The notes beneath the pieces were generated by a model. That model ran no database searches, was not told the origin of the DNA, and saw only the letters and a list, made by a program, of their open reading frames with translations. Of a stretch of DNA of 64,000 nucleotides, positions 32,914-40,604 are shown piece after piece; position 1 is the stretch's first letter; every line of letters begins with the position of its first letter. The translations under genes were made by a program, and so were the position numbers. This DNA is from Trujillonella humicola (GTDB lineage Bacteria; Actinomycetota; Actinomycetes; Mycobacteriales; Geodermatophilaceae), in NCBI RefSeq assembly GCF_046233715.1, contig NZ_JBJNRJ010000003.1, positions 143,414 through 207,413 on the forward strand. The letters are read 5' to 3'.

Positions 32914-33750
32914 ATGGCAGGACGGGTCGAGGGCAAGGTCGCCTTCATCACGGGCGCGGCGCACGGCCAGGGGCGCAGCCACGCGCGGCGGCTCGCGCAG
33001 GAGGGCGCGGACATCATCGCCGTGGACCTGTGCCAGGACTACGACACGGTCGGCTACCCCATGGGCACCGAGGCGGAGCTGGACCAGACGGTCAAGGACG
33101 TCGAGGCCCTCGACCGGCGCGCCGTCAAGGTGATCGCCGACGTGCGCGACCCGAACGCGATGAAGGCCGCGTTCGAGACGGGCATCGCCGAGCTGGGCAA
33201 GGTCGACGTCATCTGCGCCAACGCGGGCATCGCGTCCTACGACCCGGAGCAGACCCGCCAGCACTACATCGACGTCCTCAACGTCAACCTGGTCGGCGTC
33301 GTCAACACGGTGCTGGCCGGGCTGCCGCACCTGCCCCGCGGCGGCTCGGTCATCGTGACCGGCTCGCTGGCCGCCCTCCTCAAGGGTGGCATCGGTGAGA
33401 GCGGCAGCGCCTACACGCTGGCGAAGCGCTCGCTCGTCCCGTTCGTCCAGGCCACCGCCGCCGCCGTGGCCAAGGAGATGATCCGGGTCAACGGCGTTCA
33501 CCCGACCAACTGCAACACGAACCTGCTGATGAACGACGGGCTCTACAAGCTCTTCCGGCCCGACCTGGAGAACCCGACGCAGGAGGACGCCATCCCGGCC
33601 TTCCACACCCTGCAGCAGATGCCGGTGCCCTACGTCGAGCCCGAGGACATCAGCGAGGTCGTCCTCTTCCTCGCCTCCGACGCCTCCCGGTACGTCACCG
33701 GCCAGTTCATCAACTGCGACGCCGGGGGCCACCTCAAGACGCTGGACTGA
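32914..33750 (+). CDS. mycofactocin-coupled SDR family oxidoreductase
   Basis: A 278-residue short-chain dehydrogenase. The N-terminus GRVEGKVAFITGAAHGQGRSHA (residues 3-24, quoted in part) is the signature of the mycofactocin-dependent branch, which keeps its NAD tightly bound and uses mycofactocin as external electron acceptor. The catalytic Tyr/Lys pair lies in SAYTLAK (about 166-172), with Ser in VTGSLAAL, and NAG in CANAGI. C-terminal ASRYVTGQFINCDAG is typical. No mycofactocin biosynthesis genes (mftA-F) lie in the window. ATG start with a GGAGG ribosome-binding site 9 nt upstream. Monocistronic, ending at a perfect hairpin. Confidence 0.9.
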   Translation: MAGRVEGKVAFITGAAHGQGRSHARRLAQEGADIIAVDLCQDYDTVGYPMGTEAELDQTVKDVEALDRRAVKVIADVRDPNAMKAAFETGIAELGKVDVICANAGIASYDPEQTRQHYIDVLNVNLVGVVNTVLAGLPHLPRGGSVIVTGSLAALLKGGIGESGSAYTLAKRSLVPFVQATAAAVAKEMIRVNGVHPTNCNTNLLMNDGLYKLFRPDLENPTQEDAIPAFHTLQQMPVPYVEPEDISEVVLFLASDASRYVTGQFINCDAGGHLKTLD

Positions 33751-33756
33751 CCCCGA

Positions 33757-33790
33757 CCGGTCTCCCCTGACGGATGTCAGGGGAGACCGG
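33757..33790. terminator. perfect 15-bp hairpin; terminator or response-regulator operator
   Basis: CCGGTCTCCCCTGAC (33757-33771) pairs exactly with 33776-33790 around a GGAT loop, 6 nt after the SDR stop. The centre reads TGAC-GGAT-GTCA, an inverted repeat of the kind bound by NarL/LuxR-type response regulators, and it lies 70 nt before the -10 element of a two-component operon, so a dual role is possible. Confidence 0.6.
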
Positions 33791-33859
33791 CGACGTCCCG
33801 CACTACCGCCCGCCGGGCGGGGCGCCGCACGCTCGGGGGCGTGTCCGTCCGCGTCCCGC

Positions 33860-33865
33860 TAGCGT
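33860..33865 (+). promoter_or_regulatory. -10 element TAGCGT of a leaderless promoter (histidine kinase)
   Basis: TAGCGT lies 8 nt before the ATG at 33874 and decides that start over an in-frame GTG at 33841. Confidence 0.6.
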
Positions 33866-33873
33866 CGCCGTCC

Positions 33874-34971
33874 ATGGACCGCCGGCGCGACCTGCGGCGC
33901 CTGGGCTGGGCGCTGCCGTGGCTGCTGTTCCAGTTCTTCCCCCTGGCCGACCTGGTCACCACGCCCCGGGCCGGGTGGGTACGCGCGGTCGCCGCGGCCG
34001 GCCTGGTGGCCTTCACCGCCTGCTACCTCGTCGTCTTCGGCCGGTTCTTCGACCGCCGCCCGGTCCCGTGGCGCCACCTCGTGGCCGTCGCCGTCCTCGG
34101 CGTGGCCCTGGCCGTGTGGCTCGGCCCGTCGTGGGCCGGCCTGATGATCTACGTGTCCGCCGCGTCGGCCGGGGCGCTGCCGCAGCGGTGGGTGTGGCCG
34201 GCCGTGCTCGCCTGCGCCGGGGTCAGCGCCGCCGTCCTCGGCGCGGCGGGAGAGCTGGACTCGCTGTTCGTCCTCCCGGTGATGTGCCTGCTCGCCGCGT
34301 TCGCGCTGCAGGGCACCCGCACGCTGGTCTCGCTGAACGCCGAGCTGTCCGAGGCGCGGGAGGAGCTCGCGCGCAACGCCGTCGCCGAGGAGCGGCTGCG
34401 CTTCGCCCGTGACCTGCACGACCTGCTCGGCCACAGCCTGTCGCTCATCGCGCTCAAGAGCGAGCTGGCCGGGCGGCTGAGCGAGCGCGACCCGGCGCGC
34501 GCCCGCGCGGAGATGGCCGACGTCGAGGCGACCGCCCGGCGGGCACTGGCCGACGTGCGCGACGCGGTCGGCGGCTACCGGCAGGTCAGCTGCGCCGGCG
34601 CGCTGGCCGAGGCCCGCGCCGCGCTCTCGGCCGCCGGCATCACGCTGTCGGCGCCGCCGTCCCTCCCGGTCCTGCCCGGTCCGGTGGACGCCGTGCTCGG
34701 CTGGGTCGTGCGCGAGGCCACCACCAACGTGCTCCGGCACAGCGGCGCCCGCTCGGTCACCGTCACCGTCGAGGAGGGGGACGACGTCGCGACGCTGGCC
34801 GTGACCGACGACGGCCGCGGCGCCGACGGCCCGGCGGGGACGGGCCTGTCCGGTCTGGAGGAGCGGCTGGCCGCGCTCGGCGGGCGGCTGGAGGCCGGTC
34901 CCGGCCCGGACGGCCGCGGGTTCCGGCTGGCGGCCCGCGTGCCGGCCGGCGCGGTCCTGGCCCCGCGGTGA
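33874..34971 (+). CDS. DesK-like sensor histidine kinase
   Basis: A 365-residue membrane kinase. Four to five predicted membrane helices fill residues 10-150 (LPWLLFQFFPLADLV, VAAAGLVAFTACYLVVF, HLVAVAVLGVALAVW, VWPAVLACAGVSAAVLG, LFVLPVMCLLAAFAL). The HisKA_3 dimerisation domain has the phosphoacceptor His182 in RDLHDLLGHSL, followed by an HATPase domain with REATTNVLRHSGA (N box) and DDGRGADG (G1). No large extracellular domain exists, so the membrane helices themselves probably sense bilayer state or a cell-wall ligand as in DesK. The stop overlaps the regulator start by 4 nt. Confidence 0.92.
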   Translation: MDRRRDLRRLGWALPWLLFQFFPLADLVTTPRAGWVRAVAAAGLVAFTACYLVVFGRFFDRRPVPWRHLVAVAVLGVALAVWLGPSWAGLMIYVSAASAGALPQRWVWPAVLACAGVSAAVLGAAGELDSLFVLPVMCLLAAFALQGTRTLVSLNAELSEAREELARNAVAEERLRFARDLHDLLGHSLSLIALKSELAGRLSERDPARARAEMADVEATARRALADVRDAVGGYRQVSCAGALAEARAALSAAGITLSAPPSLPVLPGPVDAVLGWVVREATTNVLRHSGARSVTVTVEEGDDVATLAVTDDGRGADGPAGTGLSGLEERLAALGGRLEAGPGPDGRGFRLAARVPAGAVLAPR

Positions 34972-35600
34972 CGGACCCCGGGAAGGCCGGTGCCGTGATC
35001 CGGGTGCTCATCGCCGAGGACCAGTCGATGGTCCGCGGCGCGCTGCGGGCGCTGCTCGAGCTCGAGGACGACATCCGCGTCGTGGCCGAGGTCGGCCGCG
35101 GGGACGAGGTGGTGCCCGCCGCGCGCGAGCACGCCCCGGACGTCGCGCTGCTCGACATCGAGATGCCCGGCTGCGACGGGATCGAGGCCGCCCGGCTGCT
35201 GGCCGCCGAGGTGCCCGGCACCCGCGCCGTCGTCCTCACCACCTTCGGCCGGCCCGGCTTCCTGCGGCGGGCCATGGAGGTCGGGGCCGCCGGGTTCCTG
35301 GTGAAGGACGCCCCGGTCGCCGAGCTCGCCCGGTCCATCCGCGCGGTCGTGGCGGGCGAGCGGGTCATCGACCGCGACCTCGCCGCCGCCGCGCTGGCGC
35401 TCGGGGCCACCCCGCTGTCGCCCCGCGAGGCCGACGTCCTGCGCGAGGCGGCGGGCGGCGCGACGGTCGCCGAGATCGCCCGCCGGCTGTTCCTCTCCGA
35501 GGGGACCGTGCGCAACTACCTGTCCTCGGCGATCGGCAAGACCGGGGCGCGGACCCGGGTGGAGGCCGCGCGCGCCGCCGAGGAGCGCGGCTGGCTGTAG
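34968..35600 (+). CDS. LuxR/NarL-type response regulator (DesR-like)
   Basis: A 210-residue partner of the preceding kinase. The receiver domain has the acidic pair EDQ (17-19), phosphoacceptor Asp63 in LLDIEMPG, the Thr/Ser in VLTTFG and Lys in LVKDAP. The C-terminal HTH begins LSPREADVLREAAGG and contains the recognition helix in FLSEGTVRNYLSSAI. The gene ends in TAG. Targets are not adjacent downstream; the palindrome in the hairpin upstream of the kinase could be its own operator. Confidence 0.93.
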   Translation: MTDPGKAGAVIRVLIAEDQSMVRGALRALLELEDDIRVVAEVGRGDEVVPAAREHAPDVALLDIEMPGCDGIEAARLLAAEVPGTRAVVLTTFGRPGFLRRAMEVGAAGFLVKDAPVAELARSIRAVVAGERVIDRDLAAAALALGATPLSPREADVLREAAGGATVAEIARRLFLSEGTVRNYLSSAIGKTGARTRVEAARAAEERGWL

Positions 35601-35607
35601 GGGGCCC

Positions 35608-35928
35608 TCAGCGGGCCGGCTCGGCCGGCATGAGGGCGTCGAGGTCGAGCACCCGCACGTGGATGACCGTGCGCTGCTGCAGCGCCGCCCGCAACGCACG
35701 GTGCAGCCCGTCCTCCAGGTACATCTCGCCGTGCCACAGGACGGCGTGCGGGAAGAGGTCGCCGTAGAAGGTCGAGTCGTCGGCGAGCAGCGCGTCGAGG
35801 GCCAGCTCGCGCTTGGTCGTGACGAGGGTGTCCAGCCGGATCTGCCGGGGCGGGATCATCGCCCAGTCCTTGGTCGACATGCCGTGCTCGGGATAGGGAC
35901 GGCCCTCGCGCACCGCTTTGAAGATCAG
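35608..35928 (-). CDS. VapB-annotated / ParB-N-like small protein, apparent CTG start
   Basis: A 106-residue protein of a widespread actinobacterial family usually annotated as a VapB-type antitoxin. It reads LIFKAVREGRPYPEHG at the N-terminus, then IPPRQIRLDTLVTTKREL and YLEDGLHRALRAAL. Homologues I recall begin IFK directly after the initiator Met. Here the codon at that place is CTG (35926-35928) and a GGAGG ribosome-binding site lies 8 nt upstream; no ATG, GTG or TTG occurs between. A GTG five codons inside would remove the conserved IFKA segment. No toxin gene is adjacent. The fold looks like a ParB/Srx-type nucleotide-handling domain, so the antitoxin label is doubtful. Confidence 0.7.
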   Translation of the reverse strand: MIFKAVREGRPYPEHGMSTKDWAMIPPRQIRLDTLVTTKRELALDALLADDSTFYGDLFPHAVLWHGEMYLEDGLHRALRAALQQRTVIHVRVLDLDALMPAEPAR

Positions 35929-35963
35929 GGAACCGACCTCCGTCCAGCGAGCTCTTCGTCCGG

Positions 35964-36012
35964 CCCCGTCCCGAGGCTCGCGCCGAGCGTGCGAGGCGTG
36001 AGGAGGACGGGG
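35964..36012. repeat. terminator-like GC-rich repeat in a divergent promoter region
   Basis: CCCCGTCC (35964-35971) and GGACGGGG (36005-36012) bracket an imperfect hairpin. Read on the minus strand it resembles the terminator at 24394-24438 (both contain ACCCCGTCCTCCTC followed by a CGC-rich arm). Here it lies between two divergently transcribed genes, where no transcript should end. Confidence 0.55.
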
Positions 36013-36127
36013 TCCTTCGATCGACCACCGGTCAGCCTATCGGCCGCTCCGGCGCGACGCCCCGGCCGGGCGGGCGGTCGACAGGTCCGCCGCCCGCGAG
36101 CCGCGCGACGGGGTGGACCGGCGGTCG

Positions 36128-36133
36128 TATGCT
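36128..36133 (+). promoter_or_regulatory. -10 element TATGCT of the hrcA promoter
   Basis: TATGCT ends one base before the CIRCE palindrome, so HrcA bound at CIRCE would cover the transcription start. Confidence 0.6.
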
Positions 36134-36166
36134 GGGCTGGCACTCCGTCCGTGCGAGTGCCAGCCC
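36134..36166 (+). promoter_or_regulatory. CIRCE operator
   Basis: GGGCTGGCACTC (36134-36145), 9-nt spacer, GAGTGCCAGCCC (36155-36166): a perfect 12-bp-arm version of CIRCE (CTGGCACTC-N9-GAGTGCCAG), the HrcA binding site, about 80 nt before the hrcA start. It implies heat-shock autoregulation of hrcA-dnaJ. Confidence 0.93.
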
Positions 36167-36248
36167 CTGCCGACGGTGCGACGGAGCGGTGCGGCGCGGC
36201 ACTGCGGCCCTCTCGCACGGCAGTCGACCGGTACGGGGAGGTGTCACC

Positions 36249-37271
36249 GTGGCGCACGACGAACGGCGCCTGCAGGTCCTGCGGGCGATCGTCCAGGACT
36301 ACGTCTCCACCAACGACCCGGTGGGCAGCAAGGCCCTCGCCGAGCGGCACGACCTCGGCGTCTCGCCGGCGACCATCCGCAACGACATGGCGGTGCTCGA
36401 GGAGCAGGGCTACATCGCCCAGCCGCACACCAGCGCCGGGCGGGTGCCGACCGACAAGGGGTACCGGCTCTTCGTCGACCGGCTCTCGGCCGTCAAGCCG
36501 CTGTCGGCCGCCGAGCGCAAGGCGATCGAGCGGTTCCTCGACGGTGCCGTCGACCTGCACGACGTGCTGGGCCGCACGGTCCGCCTGCTCGCGCAGCTGA
36601 CCCGCCAGGTCGCCGTCGTCCAGTACCCGACCCTGTCGCGCAGCGCCGTCCGCCACCTGGAGGTCGTCCAGGTGGCCGGCTCCCGGCTGCTGCTCGTCCT
36701 GATCACCGACACCGGCCGGGTCGAGCAGCGGGTCGTCGAGTGCCCGGTCGACATCGACCACGACACCGTCGCCGAGCTGCGCTCGCTCCTGGGCGGCGCC
36801 TTCACCGGCGCCCGGCTCACCGACGCCGGGAGCAAGGTGCCCGACCTGGTCGAGTCCGCTCCGCCGCACCTGCGCCCGCTGGTCGCCGCGCTCAGCGCCA
36901 CGCTGGTCGAGACGCTGGTCGAGCCGGGGGAGGACCGCCTCGTCGTCGGGGGGACGGCGAACCTGACCCGCACCGCGCTGGACCTGCCCGGCACGGTGCG
37001 GCCGATCCTCGAGGCGCTGGAGGAGCAGGTCGTCGTCCTCAAGCTGATCAGCGAGGTCGACACCGGCGGCGCGGTCGTCGTCCGGATCGGCGAGGAGAAC
37101 GCGCACGAGGGCCTGACGGGTGCCTCCGTCGTCTCCGTCGGGTACGGCTCGGCGGACCGGGCCCTCGGGGGCCTGGGCATCGTCGGCCCGACCCGGATGG
37201 ACTACCCAACGAACATGGCCGCGGTCCGTGCCGTGGCCCGCTACGTCGGCCAGCTGCTGGCCGAGAGCTGA
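36249..37271 (+). CDS. hrcA: heat-inducible transcription repressor HrcA
   Basis: Repressor of class I heat-shock genes via CIRCE. The 340-residue protein has the N-terminal winged helix (DERRLQVLRAIVQDYVSTNDPVGSK, quoted here only as a landmark at residues 4-28 in part), the conserved SPATIRNDMAVLE (about 42-54), HTSAGRVPTDKGYR (about 64-77) and the GAF-like ligand/chaperone domain ending GPTRMDYPTN (about 313-322). Start is the GTG behind GGGGAGG, not the upstream ATG, which lies inside CIRCE. dnaJ follows after 15 nt. Confidence 0.96.
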   Translation: MAHDERRLQVLRAIVQDYVSTNDPVGSKALAERHDLGVSPATIRNDMAVLEEQGYIAQPHTSAGRVPTDKGYRLFVDRLSAVKPLSAAERKAIERFLDGAVDLHDVLGRTVRLLAQLTRQVAVVQYPTLSRSAVRHLEVVQVAGSRLLLVLITDTGRVEQRVVECPVDIDHDTVAELRSLLGGAFTGARLTDAGSKVPDLVESAPPHLRPLVAALSATLVETLVEPGEDRLVVGGTANLTRTALDLPGTVRPILEALEEQVVVLKLISEVDTGGAVVVRIGEENAHEGLTGASVVSVGYGSADRALGGLGIVGPTRMDYPTNMAAVRAVARYVGQLLAES

Positions 37272-37286
37272 GGCTGAGACCTTCCC

Positions 37287-38417
37287 ATGGCAACCGACTA
37301 CTACGGCGTCCTCGGCCTGGCCCGCGGCGCCTCCGACAGCGACATCAAGAAGGCCTACCGCCGGCTCGCGCGCGACCTCCACCCGGACGTCAACCCCGAC
37401 CCGGGCGCCAAGGAGCGCTTCCAGGAGGTCAGCCGCGCGTACCAGGCGCTGACCGACCCGGAGAAGCGCCGCATCGTCGACCTCGGCGGCGACCCGTTCG
37501 ACACCAACGGGGGCGGGGGCGGCAGCCCGTTCGGGGGCGCCGGCTTCGGCGGGCTGGGCGACATCATGGACGCCTTCTTCGGCGGCGGGATGGGCGCGCG
37601 CGGACCGCGCAGCCGCACCCGCGCCGGCGGGGACGCGCTGATCCGCCTGGACCTCGAACTGGACCAGACGGTCTTCGGCACGACCGAGGACATCACCGTC
37701 GACACCGCCGTCCTCTGCGACACCTGCGCGGGTGCGGGCACCGCGCCGGGCACCCACCCGACCACCTGCACCACGTGCTCGGGCCGGGGCGAGGTGCAGA
37801 GCGTGCAGCGTTCCTTCCTCGGCCAGGTCGTCTCCAGCCGGGTGTGCCCCACCTGCGAGGGGACCGGCCAGGTCATCCCCGAGCCGTGCATGAAGTGCGG
37901 CGGCGACGGGCGGGTGCGGGCGCGGCGCAACATCACCGTCAAGGTGCCCGCGGGCGTCGAGGACGGCATGCGGATCCGGCTGACCGGCCACGGCGAGGTC
38001 GGCCCCGGCGGCGGCCCGGCCGGCGACCTGTACGTCGAGATCTCCGAGCGGCCGCACCCGGTGTTCACCCGCGACGGCGAGGACCTGCACTGCCGCGTCA
38101 CGCTGCCGATGACCGCCGCCGCGCTGGGCACGACGCTGTCGCTGACCACGCTGGACGGCGAGGAGGACGTCGACATCCGGCCGGGCACGCAGTCCGGCAC
38201 GGTGCTCACCCTCCGCGGCCGCGGCGCACCGCGGCTGCGGGCCACCGGCCGCGGGAACCTGATGGTGCACGTCGAGGTCGAGACGCCGACCCGGCTGGAC
38301 GCCGAGCAGGAGAAGCTGCTGCGGGAGCTCGCCGTGCTGCGCGGGGAGGACCGGCCCGGAGCTGCCCCGGAAGGGCAGGGCGGGCTGTTCTCCCGGCTGC
38401 GCGACGTGCTGAAGTGA
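37287..38417 (+). CDS. dnaJ: molecular chaperone DnaJ
   Basis: Hsp40 co-chaperone that loads substrates on DnaK and stimulates its ATPase. J domain at 1-68 with HPD in DLHPDVN, Gly/Phe-rich region about 72-110, and four CxxCxGxG zinc-binding repeats (CDTCAGAG, CTTCSGRG, CPTCEGTG, CMKCGGDG, about 143-212), then the two C-terminal substrate domains. The hrcA-linked gene corresponds to DnaJ2 of mycobacteria; the grpE/dnaK-linked DnaJ would lie elsewhere. 376 residues, normal length. The stop is 4 nt before rsmE. Confidence 0.97.
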   Translation: MATDYYGVLGLARGASDSDIKKAYRRLARDLHPDVNPDPGAKERFQEVSRAYQALTDPEKRRIVDLGGDPFDTNGGGGGSPFGGAGFGGLGDIMDAFFGGGMGARGPRSRTRAGGDALIRLDLELDQTVFGTTEDITVDTAVLCDTCAGAGTAPGTHPTTCTTCSGRGEVQSVQRSFLGQVVSSRVCPTCEGTGQVIPEPCMKCGGDGRVRARRNITVKVPAGVEDGMRIRLTGHGEVGPGGGPAGDLYVEISERPHPVFTRDGEDLHCRVTLPMTAAALGTTLSLTTLDGEEDVDIRPGTQSGTVLTLRGRGAPRLRATGRGNLMVHVEVETPTRLDAEQEKLLRELAVLRGEDRPGAAPEGQGGLFSRLRDVLK

Positions 38418-38421
38418 GGGC

Positions 38422-39183
38422 ATGAGCACCACCGGAACGGGCCTGCCCGAGCTCGACGGCGCCCCGCTCTTCCTGCTGGAGGAGCTGCCGCCCGGCGACG
38501 AGGTGCTCGTCGCCGGGCCGGAGGGCCGGCACGCGGTGGACGTGCTCCGGCTCGCGCCGGGGGAGCGGGTGCGGGTCGGCGACGGCCGGGGCGCGGTCGC
38601 CGAGGGGGAGGTCGCCGCCGCCGGTCCCGAGGGACTGCGCGTGCGCGTGGACACCCGGCTGGAGGTGCCGCAGGCGCAGCCCCGGCTGGTGCTGGTGCAG
38701 GCCCTGCCCAAGGGCGACCGCGGTCCGCTGGCCGTGGAGCTCGCCACCGAGCTCGGCGTGGACCGCATCGTGCCGTGGTCGGCGTCCCGGTGCGTCACCC
38801 GCTGGCGGGAGGACCGGGCCGCGAAGGGGGTCGCGCGGTGGCGGGCGGTGGCCCACGCGGCGAGCAAGCAGTCGCGGCGGCCGCGGCTGCCCGAGGTCGC
38901 CGAGCTGGCCAGCACCCGGGAGGTCTGCGGCGAGCTCGCCGAGGTCGACCTCGCCATCGTGCTGCACGAGCAGGCGCGGGCCCGGATCAGCGGCCTCGAC
39001 GTGCCCGCGGAGGGCACGGTCGCCGTCGTCGTCGGGCCCGAGGGCGGGCTCACCGACGGCGAGGTGCTGGCCTTCCGGGCGGCCGGCGCGGAGCCGGTGC
39101 GGCTGGGGCCCGAGGTGCTGCGCACCTCGACGGCCGGCGCCGCCGCCCTGGCCGCGCTGTCGAGCAGGACGCGCTGGGGCTGA
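38422..39183 (+). CDS. rsmE: 16S rRNA (uracil-1498-N3)-methyltransferase
   Basis: SAM-dependent SPOUT methyltransferase that modifies U1498 of 16S rRNA in the 30S decoding region. 253 residues. N-terminal PUA-like domain with GPEGRHAVDVLRLAPGERV, then the SPOUT knot: VLVQALPKGDRG, ELGVDRIVPWSASRCV, the SAM-binding VVVGPEGGLTDGEV (about 194-207) and LGPEVLRTSTAGAAAL (about 232-247). All motifs are intact. It follows dnaJ by 4 nt, as in other actinobacteria, so it is part of the hrcA heat-shock transcript. Confidence 0.95.
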   Translation: MSTTGTGLPELDGAPLFLLEELPPGDEVLVAGPEGRHAVDVLRLAPGERVRVGDGRGAVAEGEVAAAGPEGLRVRVDTRLEVPQAQPRLVLVQALPKGDRGPLAVELATELGVDRIVPWSASRCVTRWREDRAAKGVARWRAVAHAASKQSRRPRLPEVAELASTREVCGELAEVDLAIVLHEQARARISGLDVPAEGTVAVVVGPEGGLTDGEVLAFRAAGAEPVRLGPEVLRTSTAGAAALAALSSRTRWG

Positions 39184-39210
39184 GCCCGCCGACCGGCCGC
39201 GCCGCCGCAC

Positions 39211-39216
39211 TAGGGT
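39211..39216 (+). promoter_or_regulatory. -10 element TAGGGT of a leaderless promoter (HIT gene)
   Basis: TAGGGT lies 8 nt before the GTG used for the HIT protein. Confidence 0.55.
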
Positions 39217-39224
39217 CTCCGGAT

Positions 39225-39584
39225 GTGAGCGACTGCCTGTTCTGCCGCATGGTCGCCGGCGAGATCCCGGCCGACGTCGTCTCCGAGACCGAGCGCACGC
39301 TCGCCTTCCGCGACATCAACCCGCAGGCCCCGACGCACGTGCTGGTGATCCCCAAGGACCACCACCGCAACCTCGGTGCGCTGGCCGCCGCCGACCCCGA
39401 CCTGCTCGGCGCGGTGGTGCGCACCGCCGCCGACGTGGCCCGGCAGGAGGGGCTGGTCACCGGCGACGGCGTCGAGCCGGGCTACCGCGTGGTCACCAAC
39501 ACCGGCCCGCAGGCCGGGCAGTCGGTCGACCACCTGCACCTGCACGTGCTCGGCGGCCGCTCCCTGGGCTGGCCGCCCGGCTGA
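39225..39584 (+). CDS. HIT family (HINT-like) nucleotide hydrolase
   Basis: A 119-residue histidine-triad protein that hydrolyses purine nucleoside phosphoramidates or similar AMP derivatives. The N-terminal DCLFCRMVAGEIP is typical of HINT, and the catalytic triad is SVDHLHLHVLGG (about 100-111). One N-terminal zinc-type CxxC is present (Cys4 and Cys7). GTG start; an overlapping ATG 2 nt upstream is out of frame. It sits between rsmE and phoH, as in mycobacteria. Confidence 0.93.
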   Translation: MSDCLFCRMVAGEIPADVVSETERTLAFRDINPQAPTHVLVIPKDHHRNLGALAAADPDLLGAVVRTAADVARQEGLVTGDGVEPGYRVVTNTGPQAGQSVDHLHLHVLGGRSLGWPPG

Positions 39585-39698
39585 CGCGCCGCCGCCGGTG
39601 ACCGGTGCCGCGTCGCGGTCCTGGGTGCCGCGCTGCAGCACGGCACCGGGCACCACACCGCGGCAGCGGCCGGGCGACCCGCCTGCCAGGGTGGGGGC

Positions 39699-40514
39699 AT
39701 GACCGAGAGCCCCGTGCGCGTCGAGCGGGACGGCGGCGTCGCCGTCGTCGTCCTGGACGCCCCGCCGCTGAACCTGTTCGACGAGACCGTCTTCGCCGGC
39801 TACGAGGCGGCGGTGGCCGAGCTGGTCGCCCTCACCGAGCCGGGCCGGCCGGACCGCGCGCGGGCCGTGCTGCTCGAGGCGCGCGGCAGGGTCGTGTCCG
39901 CCGGCGTCGACGTCCACCACTTCCAGGCGATCGCCGAGGGCCCGGACCCGGCCGGCGGGGGGACGGCGCTGTGGGCCCGGCTCATCCGGCTGGCGCAGAC
40001 GCTCGAGGAGCTGCCGGTGCCGACGGTCTTCGCCGCGCACGGGCTGACCCTGACCGCTGCCTTCGAGCTGGCGCTGGCCTGCGACCTGCTGGTGGCCGCC
40101 GAGCGCGCCTCGTTCGGGCTGGTCGAGATCGTCGTCGGCCTGACCCCGTCGATGGGCGGGCCGCAGCGGCTGGCCGAGCGGGCCGGCCCGGCGCGCGCCA
40201 AGGAACTCATCTACACCGGCGGGCGCTACCCGGCCGCCGAGCTCGAGCGCTGGGGCGTGGTCAACCGGGTGCTGCCCGACGAGGGCTTCGCCGAGGCCGC
40301 CCGCGCCTACACCGCCGGGCTGGCCGCCGGCCCGACGGTCGCGCACGCGGCGACCAAGCGGCTGGTCGGCACGGCGCTGCGCGACGGCGTGCGGGCGGCC
40401 GACGCGGTGATGCCGCAGCTGTCCGGGCCGCTGTTCGCCACCGCGGACCTGCGCGGGGCCGTCGCGTCCTTCCTCGCCGACGGTCCGGGCAAGGCGACCT
40501 ACGAGGGCCGCTGA
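39699..40514 (+). CDS. enoyl-CoA hydratase/isomerase family protein (second copy)
   Basis: A 271-residue crotonase-fold enzyme, not closely similar to the copy at 30758. Landmarks: VLDAPPLNLFD (about 19-29), oxyanion segment RGRVVSAGVDVHHF (about 64-77), PVPTVFAAHGLTLTAAFELALACD (about 108-131, partly quoted) and FGLVEIVVGLTPSMGG (about 141-156), where the Glu in the LVEIVVG segment may provide one catalytic carboxylate. A C-terminal ATKRLV region follows. ATG start. It interrupts the HIT-phoH adjacency seen in relatives, so it may be a lineage-specific insertion. The substrate is unknown. Confidence 0.88.
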   Translation: MTESPVRVERDGGVAVVVLDAPPLNLFDETVFAGYEAAVAELVALTEPGRPDRARAVLLEARGRVVSAGVDVHHFQAIAEGPDPAGGGTALWARLIRLAQTLEELPVPTVFAAHGLTLTAAFELALACDLLVAAERASFGLVEIVVGLTPSMGGPQRLAERAGPARAKELIYTGGRYPAAELERWGVVNRVLPDEGFAEAARAYTAGLAAGPTVAHAATKRLVGTALRDGVRAADAVMPQLSGPLFATADLRGAVASFLADGPGKATYEGR

Positions 40515-40554
40515 CCCGTTCGGGCGAGCCCGGTTCCGGAGGGCGTCGCGCGGG

Positions 40555-40560
40555 TATCCT
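40555..40560 (+). promoter_or_regulatory. -10 element TATCCT of the phoH promoter
   Basis: TATCCT lies 44 nt before the phoH start. Unlike most promoters here it leaves a leader of about 37 nt, which contains a GGAAGG ribosome-binding site. Confidence 0.5.
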
Positions 40561-40604
40561 CGACCGGTCCGATCGCCTCAGCAGGAAGGCAGGGTCGAGG
40601 GTTC

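Noticed and set aside
35608..35928. A complete VapBC toxin-antitoxin pair
   Set aside because: No PIN-domain toxin is adjacent on either strand, and the protein looks more ParB-like than VapB-like.
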